A stretch of DNA of 64,000 bases from Pricia mediterranea (GTDB lineage: Bacteria > Bacteroidota > Bacteroidia > Flavobacteriales > Flavobacteriaceae), in NCBI RefSeq assembly GCF_032248455.1, contig NZ_JAVTTP010000001.1:4190001-4254000 (forward strand). Direction: 5' to 3'. The position numbers and the translations under genes were made by a program. Each line of letters begins with the position of its first letter. The first letter of the stretch is position 1. A model generated the notes under the pieces. That model had not been told where the DNA came from and searched no databases. It saw nothing but the letters and a program-made list of their open reading frames with translations. Below are positions 36,901 to 45,518 of the stretch, piece by piece.

Positions 36901-37313
36901 TCTTCCTCAAGCTGCACGTTTATAACGGATTGACCCGAAATTTCCACACTTTTCTGAACATATCCGATATAGGAAAAGATCAAGGTCGAAGCAGATTCGG
37001 GGACATCGAGCGTATAATTACCATCAAAATCGGTAACCGTACCTATGTTCGAGCCTTCTACTTGAACTGTGGCCCCGAGTAGCGGGATTCCCGCCATATC
37101 GCTTACCGTGCCGGTGACAGTAGTTTCCTGATTTATTCCTTCTACGGCGTTCTCGCTTGCAACGGGCTCGGATTCACGGATAAATGATGTCGAAGGCCCA
37201 TCCATCGATGCAATTTTCTCCTTACTGTTGGCCTGTCCACTATAGCTGGTAAAACCTACAAGGGCCGAAAATAATAGAAATGTGCCTTGTTTAAGGGTAC
37301 GGTTATTTTTCAT
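33999..37313 (-). CDS. SusC/RagA-type TonB-linked outer-membrane transporter
   Basis: About 1104 residues from the ATG at 37313 (MKNNRTLKQG), chosen because the signal sequence starts there; the frame extends 9 codons further. A carboxypeptidase-regulatory-like beta domain (TVTGTVSDMAGIPLLGATVQ ... GNYTLDVPESASTLIFSYIGY) comes first. The SusC signature and plug follow (LDEVVVTALGIERNKKSLSY, RGNNSATGNNQPLFVVDGIP), then the 22-strand barrel ending NMALNLKLSF. It is the first gene of a five-gene operon. There is no sulfatase, glycosidase, sensor or anti-sigma gene alongside, which is unusual for a polysaccharide locus. Confidence 0.95.
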   Translation of the reverse strand: MKNNRTLKQGTFLLFSALVGFTSYSGQANSKEKIASMDGPSTSFIRESEPVASENAVEGINQETTVTGTVSDMAGIPLLGATVQVEGSNIGTVTDFDGNYTLDVPESASTLIFSYIGYVQKSVEISGQSVINVQLEEDMNTLDEVVVTALGIERNKKSLSYAISEVDGDRLADKAEPDVLKALSGKVAGVNITSSGGAAGSSTNIIIRGNNSATGNNQPLFVVDGIPFDNSTVNSSDPADTGSTYSNRALDLDPNDIASMTVLKGGAAAALYGSRASNGVIIITTHSGSQSRKGLEVQLSNTTGLETIAKLPDYQNKYGQGNFIDGQYTFSPVATESWGPAFDSPNLAGNGGLFREDGIIKYVNHVGDRVPYKAFPDNVKDFFRTGAQRETSLRIQGGDGINAFAVTASNVDNEGFIPFTGLKRTSVKVSGSTNLENGLKLKASATYVNTHQDGILSGGHNTLSTINRQTLFIPRGYDLTGFPYIVEPSGEQLKYSFWDNPRWLAQEGPYDSDVDRVYGFVSADYKLKDWLNVSYKLGTNAYTDRRTQIVPRGSWDDVGNIINTNIAFNELSSNLIFTGSKNITEDLNLRVVLGHNYNQRKTDYQNFVGTGVIKRGISRITNTESVVADESRFTNRRIVGLFSDIVLSYKDYLFLNLTGRNDWSSTLPQGKRSFFYPSISTTFNFTDAMGLESNMLSFGKLRLAYTKIGNDADPYLLSTVNVINGGGSGRDFPFTGISGTEIGDNLGNENLKPEFTTEYEVGLELNLFENLVNLDLAYYSKRTEDQIFSVNIPAATGYTTKTLNAGEISNKGLEIGLDFNPIQNPEGLNWNLYGTFAKNVSKVERLIDGLTQINPGYRQAAYGNILRVGEPYGVLEGEVQNRDDQGNLLINAISGLPTKAAEQGIVGDPNPDFTVGITNTLSYKGFRLGFLLDWQQGGDVLSLSNGYLRGLGLTKETAVDRERTYILPGYLADPLDPSQPMLDDDGNKIPNNIQISPQNYWSGATNGTQRNQYRFSAESLVFDATVFRLRELSLGYTVPRKLLKDLPFGSLSLTLLGRNLWFKAPNFPHLDPESSTYGAGNAQGVEQYAPPNVKNMALNLKLSF

Positions 37314-37530
37314 GGATTGGATGGTTGATAGTGTTAGCATGTGTTACTCCGTATGTATCGGTCAGCTTGTTCCACTTTTTGATGGGAATCTAACTACTCA
37401 ATTTTATGGGATTCGGTTTACCTGACAATAATTAATAATTTTACAATAGTATTAAGATTTTTTGGGATTTTACTATGAATTTAACAAACAAATGTTAAAA
37501 ATGATATATTTTTGGGAGTGTCATACGTTA

Positions 37531-38712
37531 TTACGAAGTTTTATGCCCTCGCAAGTACTGATGTACCCCCAAAAGCTCTTCGGCTAGAGGTACTTCTTGG
37601 TGCAAGGGTATTTCGGTCTTGGGAAAATCGTTGTTTATCTCGCTTTCAAATTGGTTAAGGGTGAAGCGGAAGATGGGTGATTTCTTTAGTTCGGATGCGG
37701 GACGCCACCATAGGGTGTCCGTTTGGACGCAGTAAAGCACCTTGCTATACGTGTTGCTTACTTCCACAAAATCGAAGGCTGTCCCGAATTAGATGTCCCG
37801 TACCTTACAGTCACAAAAGTTGATCATGGAGATGTCGTTCGTAAAAGCCATAGTTGTCCCTTTTAAAGAACAGTCATCCAGGGTCAGTTCGGTCAGCCAC
37901 TCTTTTTTAGGATATCCATACACGAACGAGCAACTGTCCAACGTGCAGTGTTCAAAAAGGGCCCCACAAAGTATGGTGGTGTGGCATCCGGTGCGGGACA
38001 AGTCGGAGTCCGTGAATCGGGCGTATTCTAGGGAGCATCCGGTAAAATAGCCGTTGGGAATCCGGATGTTCCCAAAACTTGCCCGGTCGAGATCGGAATC
38101 GAAACAGCTCAGACCACCGACCTTGGTGTTGCGGAACTTAACACCGGTACAGGTGCAGGAGGAGAACGAGAAGTTTTCAAAATCGCAAGCCCCAAAGCGG
38201 CTTTTCCGTAACGAGCAGTCCGTGAAGCTTAGGTTCGAGGCCATTATTCCTTTCCATAACAGCCCATCGAGGTTTTGGGAGATTACCTGAAGGCCGTCCA
38301 ACCGCACCCCTGTCGCCAAAGCGTCGTTGAGCACCGCCCTGTAATCTGGGAACAAGGGGGATTTTTCCAATTCGTAGAGAATACGGCCTTCCGCGTCATG
38401 AAGTTGAATCATTTCTTTTGGTACGAGTTCCATAGCATTCCACTTCCGCTCGATAAACTGGGTATAGTGCCGGTGGCGCTCAAAAATCTGCTTTACGTAG
38501 TTGTAAGGCTCGATCCGGCGAACATGGCCGTATTTAACGACGGGGTCGTTATAGGCTTCGGGACTACTTAGTTTTAGGATTATATTCTCCACATTGCCGT
38601 ACCGGACTAGCGGGTCGAATATACCCAAAAAACCCGTAAAAGTATGTTTTGGGCAAAACCTTCGGAATTTTGAACAAGTTGCGGCAGGCGCTTGGCTTCC
38701 TTGGTAAATCTT
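37531..38712 (-). pseudogene. Pentapeptide-repeat protein fused to a duplicated lytic-transglycosylase tail; interrupted
   Basis: Reading from about 38712, the first ~90 residues (NVENIILKLSSPEAYNDPVV ... KQIFERHRHYTQFIER) copy the C-terminus of the MltF-like protein at 47189. The frame then continues KWNAMELVPKEM into about 190 residues of degenerate pentapeptide repeats (DCSLRKSRFGACDFENFSF, DSDLDRASFGNIRI). A TAA at 37789-37791 interrupts, but the same frame resumes (GTAFDFVEVSNTYSKVLYCV) to 37531. The only starts are a TTG overlapping the AraC stop and internal codons. This looks like a rearranged, broken gene. Pentapeptide proteins form right-handed beta helices with varied roles. Confidence 0.7.
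38421..38615 (-). repeat. Segmental duplication, copy in the pentapeptide pseudogene
   Basis: About 195 bp matching 47167-47362 at clearly high identity, both DNA and protein (ENIILKLSSPE and IEPYNYVKQIFER in both). The homology covers the last ~55 codons of the MltF-like gene and continues about 10 codons past that gene's stop. Confidence 0.85.
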
Positions 38713-39740
38713 CAATTTTTATGACTGCTTTTAATAGCGCTAGGCGGCATCCCGAATTTTCGTTTAAAAGCCGTTGAAAAGTGTTGGGGATTTTTATAGC
38801 CGACTTCGTCGGAAATTTGACCTATGGAAAATTCACCTTGCAAAAGCAATGTTTTGGCCTTCTTCATCCGTATGTCGGCTACGTATCCAAAGACGGTGGT
38901 ACCGAACAAGGACTTAAAATCCCGTTTCAGCAAAAATTCGTTGGTACCTATTTTTTTGGATAGTTCGGACAAGGTCATCGGGTCCCTGAAATTTTCCGAA
39001 AGGTAATTTCGGGCGATCTGCATCTTCGTCATATTACAGGGACTTACCTGCTCGGTGCGCTCTACATTTACTTTAAAGAGGTCAAGCTGCACTAATAACA
39101 GCTCCATAACTTTAGCATGCATGTGTATTTTTCGAAAATGATCATTACAACGACAATGACGTACGGCGTTGATCAACAGCAGCATTTCGGGGGTAATCGA
39201 CATGTTTTCATTTCTAACAAAACCCGCTTGGTCGTTCTGGATCTGTTTCCTGAAGTCCTCAAAATTTTTGTACCTCGGAAAGTTTTTGATGAAAAAGTCT
39301 TTTTGAATGTCGACTAGAAAAAAGCTGTTTTCACCCTTTTCCAGAATTAACGTGCCTTCCGCATCGGTTCCAAAGAAAATATTGCATTCGTTACTTTTGA
39401 AATGGTACTTTCTGTCTAACGTGAACATTGTAGCGTTTCCTTTGGGAAGAAACACCATTTGTACCGTCTCACCGATAAAAGTGTAATCGAGCTGAACGGT
39501 CTTGGTGGCGTTGAAAGTGCCTACCGCTACTTTAAAAAAATCAAAAAGAATTTCCTTAAAAACTATTTGAATTCCATTAGAATCAATTTTGGTCTTTAGA
39601 TCATAGGTCCCGGATGCGTCACACTGCTTTAGTCGTTTACCTTGATTAAAATGACTCTCGGTAATCTTTCCCAGCGTGAGCGAAATCCGTGGTGTGGTAT
39701 GTTCGGTTTCCATGCTACCCAACTGCCCGAAATTCTTCAT
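38712..39740 (-). CDS. AraC family regulator of the siderophore locus (PchR-like)
   Basis: 342 residues; the ATG at 39740 is preceded by AAGGAAAG at good spacing. The N-terminal ~225 residues are a sensing domain with a cupin-like part (FLPKGNATMFTLDRKYHF). The C-terminal AraC domain has LSELSKKIGTNEFLLKRDFKSLF and SIGQISDEVGYKNPQHFSTA, ending GMPPSAIK. This layout is that of PchR-type activators that sense ferric siderophores. It is divergent from the 39930 operon, and paired 13-bp repeats lie in the shared gap and again before the TonB receptor, fitting a local activator. Confidence 0.88.
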   Translation of the reverse strand: MKNFGQLGSMETEHTTPRISLTLGKITESHFNQGKRLKQCDASGTYDLKTKIDSNGIQIVFKEILFDFFKVAVGTFNATKTVQLDYTFIGETVQMVFLPKGNATMFTLDRKYHFKSNECNIFFGTDAEGTLILEKGENSFFLVDIQKDFFIKNFPRYKNFEDFRKQIQNDQAGFVRNENMSITPEMLLLINAVRHCRCNDHFRKIHMHAKVMELLLVQLDLFKVNVERTEQVSPCNMTKMQIARNYLSENFRDPMTLSELSKKIGTNEFLLKRDFKSLFGTTVFGYVADIRMKKAKTLLLQGEFSIGQISDEVGYKNPQHFSTAFKRKFGMPPSAIKSSHKN

Positions 39741-39824
39741 AATTGCTTTCCTTGCGACAAATATAAACTATTATATATACTTGGTCTAAATAAAAATAGC
39801 TTGCAAAAACGACAAATCGAAAAC

Positions 39825-39888
39825 TCCGTTTCGCGTACAAACTTCTCCGTTTGGCGTAGCTCTACATCCAATCACAGTGGTATATTCG
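39825..39888 (+). promoter_or_regulatory. Paired operator and promoter before the DUF4198 gene
   Basis: TCCGTTTCGCGTA (39825-39837) and TCCGTTTGGCGTA (39846-39858) are direct repeats 21 bp apart. TATATTCG at 39881-39888 is a near-consensus -7 element, 35 bp from the start of the second repeat. The same arrangement and distances occur at 42951-43014. Likely bound by the adjacent AraC protein as two half-sites on one DNA face. Confidence 0.75.
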
Positions 39889-39929
39889 CGCTTAATTCAT
39901 ATTAATTCTAAATAAATATCCGATAAATT

Positions 39930-40640
39930 ATGAACTTACTAAAACCGTTAATATTCTTTGTTTTTTTTGGCCTTGTGGGTCAAAATCTTTCGGCCCACGC
40001 GCTTTGGATACAGACCAAAGGTGAAGGGAAGGAGGGCAGGTCTCACGATGTCATTATTTACTATGCCGAGCCCAATGATGAGCATGAGGTAATCGCCGAT
40101 TGGTGGTCCGACACGGCAAATTTTACGCTATGGTTGATATCGCCCGACGGACAGCGGGAAAAGCTAAGGCTGCAAGAGGGAAAAAATCAATTTGTATCTT
40201 CTTTCGTGCCTAAAACCTCGGGCATCTATAGATTGGTTATCAACCACAACGTGGCCCAACTGGCCGGCGAAAGCCAATATCAGTTCAATGCCTCCGCCTC
40301 CGTAAATGTTGGTGTATCTACCGACTTTGATGGGACTGATGCCATCAGCAAAGAAAACGGACTTTTTCTTCTACAGGTACCCAATGTCGCCGATAATAAA
40401 AAAGCAGACATTTCTATTCAACTTATGGAGGGCGAACACCCTGTTCCGGATAATGAGATTTCGGTCATTGCCCCCAACGGATGGCGAAAAACCCTTGTGA
40501 CCAATGAAAAGGGAATGGCGACCGTTGACGCCGAATGGTCTGGTAATTATGTTTTTGAAGGGTTTAAGAAAGAGGAGGTATCCGGTCAAGAATTTACGGA
40601 AATAATTAGGGTAATCACTCTATTGGTGGAAGCTGAATAA
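39930..40640 (+). CDS. DUF4198-like periplasmic protein of the siderophore locus
   Basis: 236 residues with a signal peptide ending QNLSAHA. The mature N-terminus HALWIQTKGEG followed by beta strands is typical of DUF4198 / nickel-cobalt-type periplasmic proteins, in which the N-terminal His chelates metal. A second immunoglobulin-like domain (SIQLMEGEHPVPDNEISVIA, GMATVDAEWSGNYVFEG) follows. First gene of the regulated operon; probably a metal or substrate carrier in the periplasm. Confidence 0.78.
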   Translation: MNLLKPLIFFVFFGLVGQNLSAHALWIQTKGEGKEGRSHDVIIYYAEPNDEHEVIADWWSDTANFTLWLISPDGQREKLRLQEGKNQFVSSFVPKTSGIYRLVINHNVAQLAGESQYQFNASASVNVGVSTDFDGTDAISKENGLFLLQVPNVADNKKADISIQLMEGEHPVPDNEISVIAPNGWRKTLVTNEKGMATVDAEWSGNYVFEGFKKEEVSGQEFTEIIRVITLLVEAE

Positions 40641-40663
40641 AGTCGAAAGTAAGTTCTACCGAT

Positions 40664-40993
40664 ATGATTACACTAACTGTAGGTTTGACCTTTATAGGTT
40701 TTTTTCTCTCTTATAACACCTCAAAAAGAGCAAAGCCGGCCAACGGTAAAATTCGTGATTGGGCCAAGAAAAATCCGAAGATTTCCATTGGCACCGGAAT
40801 CGCTTTCCTAGTTGCCGGACTTGCTTTAGCCGTAGTTGCCCTTGGATTAGGCTCGGGTATATTTTCCTTTCTGGTGATATTGATGCTGCTGGGCAGTTTG
40901 ACGGTTTTGGTTTCCCCGCTGCATTTTTTCTCCTTAAAAGGATTGATACTGTTGGTCGTAATTGCATTGCTCATCGAGCTTAACCTAACTTAA
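40664..40993 (+). CDS. Small membrane protein, DUF3325-like, siderophore locus
   Basis: 109 residues with an N-terminal TM segment (ITLTVGLTFIGFFLSY), a basic loop (KRAKPANGKIRDWAKKNPK), and two or three further hydrophobic segments. Position, size and topology match the small DUF3325-type proteins that accompany PepSY reductases in iron-uptake operons. Direct sequence similarity is weak by eye. It is 23 bp after the DUF4198 gene and 1 bp before the next. Confidence 0.65.
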   Translation: MITLTVGLTFIGFFLSYNTSKRAKPANGKIRDWAKKNPKISIGTGIAFLVAGLALAVVALGLGSGIFSFLVILMLLGSLTVLVSPLHFFSLKGLILLVVIALLIELNLT

Positions 40994-40994
40994 G

Positions 40995-41282
40995 ATGCCC
41001 GCAAATAAAAAATACCTTACCCAATCTCCTGCGCTGCGTTTTGCAAAAATATCGGCGGGCTTTGTGGGCGGCTATATGGTCACCCAAGCTTTACACATGC
41101 TGTTGATTAAATGGTGGTCGACCGCCAGTGCCATAATAACGCTGCAATTTGCCGGGTTTGCACTTTGGGCAATCCTGATGATTCTGGCGTTTTTATCAAA
41201 AAACGTATGGATAACTTGGGGCGTCTATCTCTTGGTAACGGCAGGTATGTTAGGGATCCTTTATATAATCGGAGCTATTTAA
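40995..41282 (+). CDS. Small membrane protein, DUF3649-like iron-uptake component
   Basis: 95 residues with three TM segments: FVGGYMVTQALHMLLIKWW, a middle one LQFAGFALWAILMILAFLS, and a last one ending LGILYIIGAI. The opening (RFAKISAGFVGGYM) resembles DUF3649 proteins, which precede PepSY reductases in siderophore operons of Proteobacteria. It starts 1 bp after the previous stop and ends 13 bp before the PepSY gene, so co-translation is likely. Function is inferred from context. Confidence 0.68.
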   Translation: MPANKKYLTQSPALRFAKISAGFVGGYMVTQALHMLLIKWWSTASAIITLQFAGFALWAILMILAFLSKNVWITWGVYLLVTAGMLGILYIIGAI

Positions 41283-41295
41283 TAAGATACAGAAT

Positions 41296-42948
41296 ATGGG
41301 CAAAAGAGTCTATAATATCGTTTTTCATACCCATACCATCAGTGGTATTATTATCAGCGCCGCCCTGTACGTGATTTTTTTTACGGGTTCCATTTCCTTT
41401 TTGCGCGATGAGATCAGTGCCTGGGAGCGTAACGAGCCCATATCAGCCGATTACTTCCGTACCGTCGATTTTGACAAGGCACTACATGTTCTTTCCGAAG
41501 ACCGTGACCTCTACGGCCGCGACATCTCTTTTTCGAACCGTTATTTTGAACGGAGGATGGCCTCCTCCATGACAGCATCAAAAGATACCACCATGAAGGC
41601 TCCCCCGGAACAAGGTCGTCGGGAGAATTTCTTTTATATGGACATGGATACCTTTGAAAAGAGGGATTACACCGCAAACTATTCCTTGGGCGAGTTCTTT
41701 TATCGGCTTCATTTTTTCGCCCAGTTAAACTTTTTTGGACGTTCCGGCTATTTTTTGTCCGGGTTGGTGGCCTTTTTCTTCCTGTTTTCCGTGATAACGG
41801 GAGTCGTGGTACATTGGAAAAAAATCATCCAAAGCTTCTACGTATTTCGGCCCGGGGCCAAGTGGAAGACCATTTGGACAGATGCGCATGTGGCCTTGGG
41901 CATGATTGGTCTGCCCTACCAATTTATGTTCGCCCTGACCGGATGTTATCTTATGATCGGGTATATGTTCATGTTGCCGCCCGTTGAGGCCCTAGTCTAT
42001 GATGGGGATGCTGAAAAGCTGCAGAAGGCCATGCGGTACGAGGCTGTTGATGATTACCCCTTTGAGGCCGATAAGCTGGAAAGAACGGTACCTATCGGTC
42101 AATTTATTGACAGTACCTTAAAAAAATATCCGGATGTAGCCCTGAACCAGCTTCAAATTTTTAATTACGGCGATACGGGTATGCACGTAAAGGTATCGGG
42201 TTCGCCCCGGTATTCCGATAAACTTTTGGGTACGGGACACCTGACCTTTCGGGCAAGCGATGGGATGTTGGCCGATGAAAAAAATCCGTATCAAAAGACC
42301 GGGTACGTTGAGGGCGCAAGTGATACGATGCGCAGGCTGCATTATGGCGACTTTGGAGGCTACGGTATGAAATTGATCTATCTCGTGCTGGGTTTTGTCA
42401 CCTGCTTTGTCATTCTCTCCGGGGTGTTGATCTGGTTGGTGGCCCGAAAGAACAAAACGGTGTCCCGATCAAAACAACGGTTCAACGAATGGCTGGTGCA
42501 TGTATATTTAGCGGTTTGCTTGAGCCTGTATCCCATCACGGCTATCGCTTTTATCGCCGTAAAACTATTTGCCGATACGGTCGAAACCTCACCAAAGACG
42601 TTTTTGTATCAGGTCTTCTTTTGGGGGTGGCTGGTGTTTTCGGTTTTCTTCATTTTTAAAAGAAACAATCGTTTCACCAATATGACGAACCTCTTTTTAG
42701 GAGGGATTTTGGGATTTTTTGTACCCATATCCAACGGTATCGTTACAGGAAATTGGCCTTGGATTTCATGGTCAAAGGGATATAGTCAAATTTTTGTGGT
42801 GGACGTATTTTGGATTGTTCTTTCACTTACCGCCTTTGCTATTTTGCTCAAATTGAAAGCGAATGCGAAAAATAAAGAGGGGACTACGCTTCAGAAAAAG
42901 AAACCACTTCGACCTAAAAAGCAAGTGGAAGCCGGGGTACCCCTCTAA
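41296..42948 (+). CDS. PepSY-domain membrane reductase, XusC-like
   Basis: 550 residues. The first TM segment follows a HTHTISG motif (His residues for heme or metal) and continues ISAALYVIFFTGSISFLRDE. A large periplasmic region with PepSY-type sequence comes next, then further TM segments (GLVAFFFLFSVITGVVVHW, KLIYLVLGFVTCFVILSGV, VYLAVCLSLYPITAIAFIAV, two more near the end) and a basic tail. Such proteins reduce Fe(III)-siderophores at the inner membrane. With the TonB receptor and DUF4374 lipoprotein genes downstream it forms the three-part Xus arrangement known from Bacteroides for foreign siderophores. Confidence 0.85.
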   Translation: MGKRVYNIVFHTHTISGIIISAALYVIFFTGSISFLRDEISAWERNEPISADYFRTVDFDKALHVLSEDRDLYGRDISFSNRYFERRMASSMTASKDTTMKAPPEQGRRENFFYMDMDTFEKRDYTANYSLGEFFYRLHFFAQLNFFGRSGYFLSGLVAFFFLFSVITGVVVHWKKIIQSFYVFRPGAKWKTIWTDAHVALGMIGLPYQFMFALTGCYLMIGYMFMLPPVEALVYDGDAEKLQKAMRYEAVDDYPFEADKLERTVPIGQFIDSTLKKYPDVALNQLQIFNYGDTGMHVKVSGSPRYSDKLLGTGHLTFRASDGMLADEKNPYQKTGYVEGASDTMRRLHYGDFGGYGMKLIYLVLGFVTCFVILSGVLIWLVARKNKTVSRSKQRFNEWLVHVYLAVCLSLYPITAIAFIAVKLFADTVETSPKTFLYQVFFWGWLVFSVFFIFKRNNRFTNMTNLFLGGILGFFVPISNGIVTGNWPWISWSKGYSQIFVVDVFWIVLSLTAFAILLKLKANAKNKEGTTLQKKKPLRPKKQVEAGVPL

Positions 42949-42950
42949 AA

Positions 42951-43014
42951 TCCGTTTCACGTAGATTATTTTCCGTTTCGCGTACAAGCCCTTTTTACTT
43001 CATGGGTATTTTTG
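42951..43014 (+). promoter_or_regulatory. Paired operator and promoter before the TonB receptor gene
   Basis: TCCGTTTCACGTA (42951-42963) and TCCGTTTCGCGTA (42972-42984) are 21 bp apart. TATTTTTG (43007-43014) matches the -7 consensus TAnnTTTG exactly and starts 35 bp after the start of the second repeat, as at 39825. Confidence 0.8.
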
Positions 43015-43130
43015 CATCCTATATTAATTAAGATTAATTAAAAATAATAGTATTGTCGATGTTTTACTATTTGTGGCGAACACGATATAGTTTCCAACTA
43101 CACATAGTCACGATAATGAAAGTGATGTCA

Positions 43131-45500
43131 ATGAAAAAGTTTTTAGCTCCGTTAGGTGTACTCCTGTTTTTAGCGCTTCCTCAAAACATATTGGGCCAGG
43201 CAACTACAACTAAAATCTCGGGTACAGTTTCCGAACAGGGGGGGAGGCCGGTTTTCGGGGCGACCGTGCTATTGCGGCATACCGATATCGGAGTAGTGAC
43301 CGAGACCGACGGTTCTTTTGAAATCACCGGGCAGTTCGCAGGGGAATATATTTTGGAAGTCTCTTATATGGGATACAAAAAGGGACTTCAAAAGCTGACC
43401 TTGGAACTAGGAAAATCTTATACGACCGACGTTTCCATGGAAGAGGATAGCGTGACCCTGAACGAGGTCACCGTTACCGGAAAGAGTACCGTACAACAAG
43501 TACGCGATAAAGCCTTTAACGTCGGTGTGGTCGACACTAAAAAACTGCACACCACTAGCTTGGATATCGGTCACGCCCTAGATCGGGTCTCTGGGGTCAG
43601 GGTCAGGGAAAGTGGGGGCGTGGGTTCGCAGATGAATTTTTCCATTAACGGATTTAGGGGCAGGCAGGTCCGTTTCTTTATCGATGGCGTTCCTATGGAT
43701 AATTTCGGTTCCGCCTTTCAGCTCAATAACATTCCCGTGAACCTCTCCGAACGCATAGAGGTTTACAAGGGGGTAGTGCCCGTAGGCCCAGGTTCCGATG
43801 CCTTGGGCGGGGCCGTCAATATCGTGACCAATACGTATGCGAAGAGCCATCTTGACCTTTCCTATTCCTACGGATCGTTCAATACCCATCGCAGTACCGT
43901 CAATGCGGTTTATGTGGGCAAATCCGGTTTTATACTGCAACTGAATGCTTTTCAGAACTATTCAGACAATAACTACGATGTTTTGGTAGATGTGGCCGAT
44001 ATCGATACAGGCGCTTATTTTCCGGACCGGACCGTAGAACGTTTTCACGATAATTATCACAACGAGACCCTGATCGCCAACGTCGGGGTGGTCAATAAGC
44101 CTTACGCCGATGAGCTGCTTTTTGGCATGACCTTGGGGCAGAACTATCGCGAAATTCAGACTGGCGCACGCATGGTCAGCGTTTTTGGTGGCTGGCACAG
44201 AAAAGGGACGATCTTAATGCCCAGCATCAAATACACAAAAGAAGATTTTTTGGTCAAGGGCTTAAGGGCACAGCTCAACGGCAACTACAATTTTGGCCAA
44301 GAGCAGAATATCGATACCCTTAACCGCCGTTACAATTGGTTTGGACAGTTTAAGGAATATAAAGGTCCCGGTGGGGAACGTTCCTACTCCCTTTACAAAT
44401 ACCGGAACAATACGGGTATCGGTATCGCCAATTTCAATTATCAGATCAACAAAAAACATGCCCTGGCCTTAAGCAGTACCCTAAATTCATTTGACCGCGA
44501 GGGTTCCGACGAGCTGAATCCCGAGAACGACCTTTACGAACAGCCCCGAAAGACCTTGAAAAACGTAGCGGGTCTCGGGTATACCTATACCTCCGAGAAT
44601 TTCAATGCATCGGTCTTTGCCAAACACTATTTTCAACAGAACAAGTTTGCCCAATCCTACAATCCCACCGGAAATTACGGGGATATTGCCTATGTGAACA
44701 GTGTAAACGCGTTTAACAACTTGGGATACGGCATGGCGGCCACTTATTTTCTTAATGATAACTTCCAAGTAAAGGGATCCTTCGAAAATAGTTACCGCCT
44801 TCCGGAAGCCAATGAGCTATACGGAGACCAGATCAATCTGACGGGCAATATAGACTTGAAGCCCGAAAGTAGCAAGAACTATAATTTGGGAGCCAGCTAT
44901 TGGGTATCCCTTAAAAATCTCCATCAGCTTAATTTCAATGCCAGCGCATTCTATCGCGACGCAAAGGACTTTATCCGCCCAAGACTCGATAACAACCAGG
45001 CCATGCAGGTCAACGATAACCTTGGTAATGTTACGAACTTGGGGGTCGAGGCCGAGATACGCTACCAATTCGGCAACAAAATAACGGCCGGGGCGAATTT
45101 CACCTATGAGAACCTGAGGAACAATACCCAATTTATCGAGGGCCAGACCGTAGAGAGCGTGGTGTATCGCGACCGCATACCCAACGTGCCCTATCTCTAC
45201 GGAAATGCCGATGCCAGCTATAACTTCTCAAACCTTTGGGGAAAAGGCCATACGCTGAGCTTGGGGTACAACCTCTTATACGTACATGCGTTCTACCTCT
45301 ACTGGCCCAGTCTAGGGAGTGATAAATTGGATGTACCCGAACAAATTTCGCATGATGTTACCCTGACGTATGGCTTTAGCGACAAGCTACGGTTTACGCT
45401 GGAATGCAGAAACCTTGCCGATAGCCTTTTATACGACAACTTTAGTTTACAGAAACCCGGAAGAAGTTTTTTCGGAAAAATCAATTACACCATTTTTTAA
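43131..45500 (+). CDS. TonB-dependent siderophore receptor, XusA-like
   Basis: The ATG at 43131 is taken because MKKFLAPLGVLLFLALP opens the signal peptide (cleaved after ILGQ); upstream ATGs at 43116 and a frame start at 43053 exist. The remaining ~790 residues have a carboxypeptidase-regulatory domain (KISGTVSEQGGRPVFGATV), then the TonB box-like region and plug (TLNEVTVTGKSTVQQV, FFIDGVPMDNFGSAF, RIEVYKGVVPVGPGSDALGG). A barrel follows, ending GRSFFGKINYTIF. Its own operator pair lies just upstream, so it can be expressed separately from the 39930 genes. Confidence 0.92.
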   Translation: MKKFLAPLGVLLFLALPQNILGQATTTKISGTVSEQGGRPVFGATVLLRHTDIGVVTETDGSFEITGQFAGEYILEVSYMGYKKGLQKLTLELGKSYTTDVSMEEDSVTLNEVTVTGKSTVQQVRDKAFNVGVVDTKKLHTTSLDIGHALDRVSGVRVRESGGVGSQMNFSINGFRGRQVRFFIDGVPMDNFGSAFQLNNIPVNLSERIEVYKGVVPVGPGSDALGGAVNIVTNTYAKSHLDLSYSYGSFNTHRSTVNAVYVGKSGFILQLNAFQNYSDNNYDVLVDVADIDTGAYFPDRTVERFHDNYHNETLIANVGVVNKPYADELLFGMTLGQNYREIQTGARMVSVFGGWHRKGTILMPSIKYTKEDFLVKGLRAQLNGNYNFGQEQNIDTLNRRYNWFGQFKEYKGPGGERSYSLYKYRNNTGIGIANFNYQINKKHALALSSTLNSFDREGSDELNPENDLYEQPRKTLKNVAGLGYTYTSENFNASVFAKHYFQQNKFAQSYNPTGNYGDIAYVNSVNAFNNLGYGMAATYFLNDNFQVKGSFENSYRLPEANELYGDQINLTGNIDLKPESSKNYNLGASYWVSLKNLHQLNFNASAFYRDAKDFIRPRLDNNQAMQVNDNLGNVTNLGVEAEIRYQFGNKITAGANFTYENLRNNTQFIEGQTVESVVYRDRIPNVPYLYGNADASYNFSNLWGKGHTLSLGYNLLYVHAFYLYWPSLGSDKLDVPEQISHDVTLTYGFSDKLRFTLECRNLADSLLYDNFSLQKPGRSFFGKINYTIF

Positions 45501-45518
45501 TATTTAAGGCAGATTAAA

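Noticed and set aside
37314-37530. Specific sigma or operator site before the SusC gene
   Set aside because: A few TAnnTTTG-like words occur in AT-rich DNA, but none stands out from chance.
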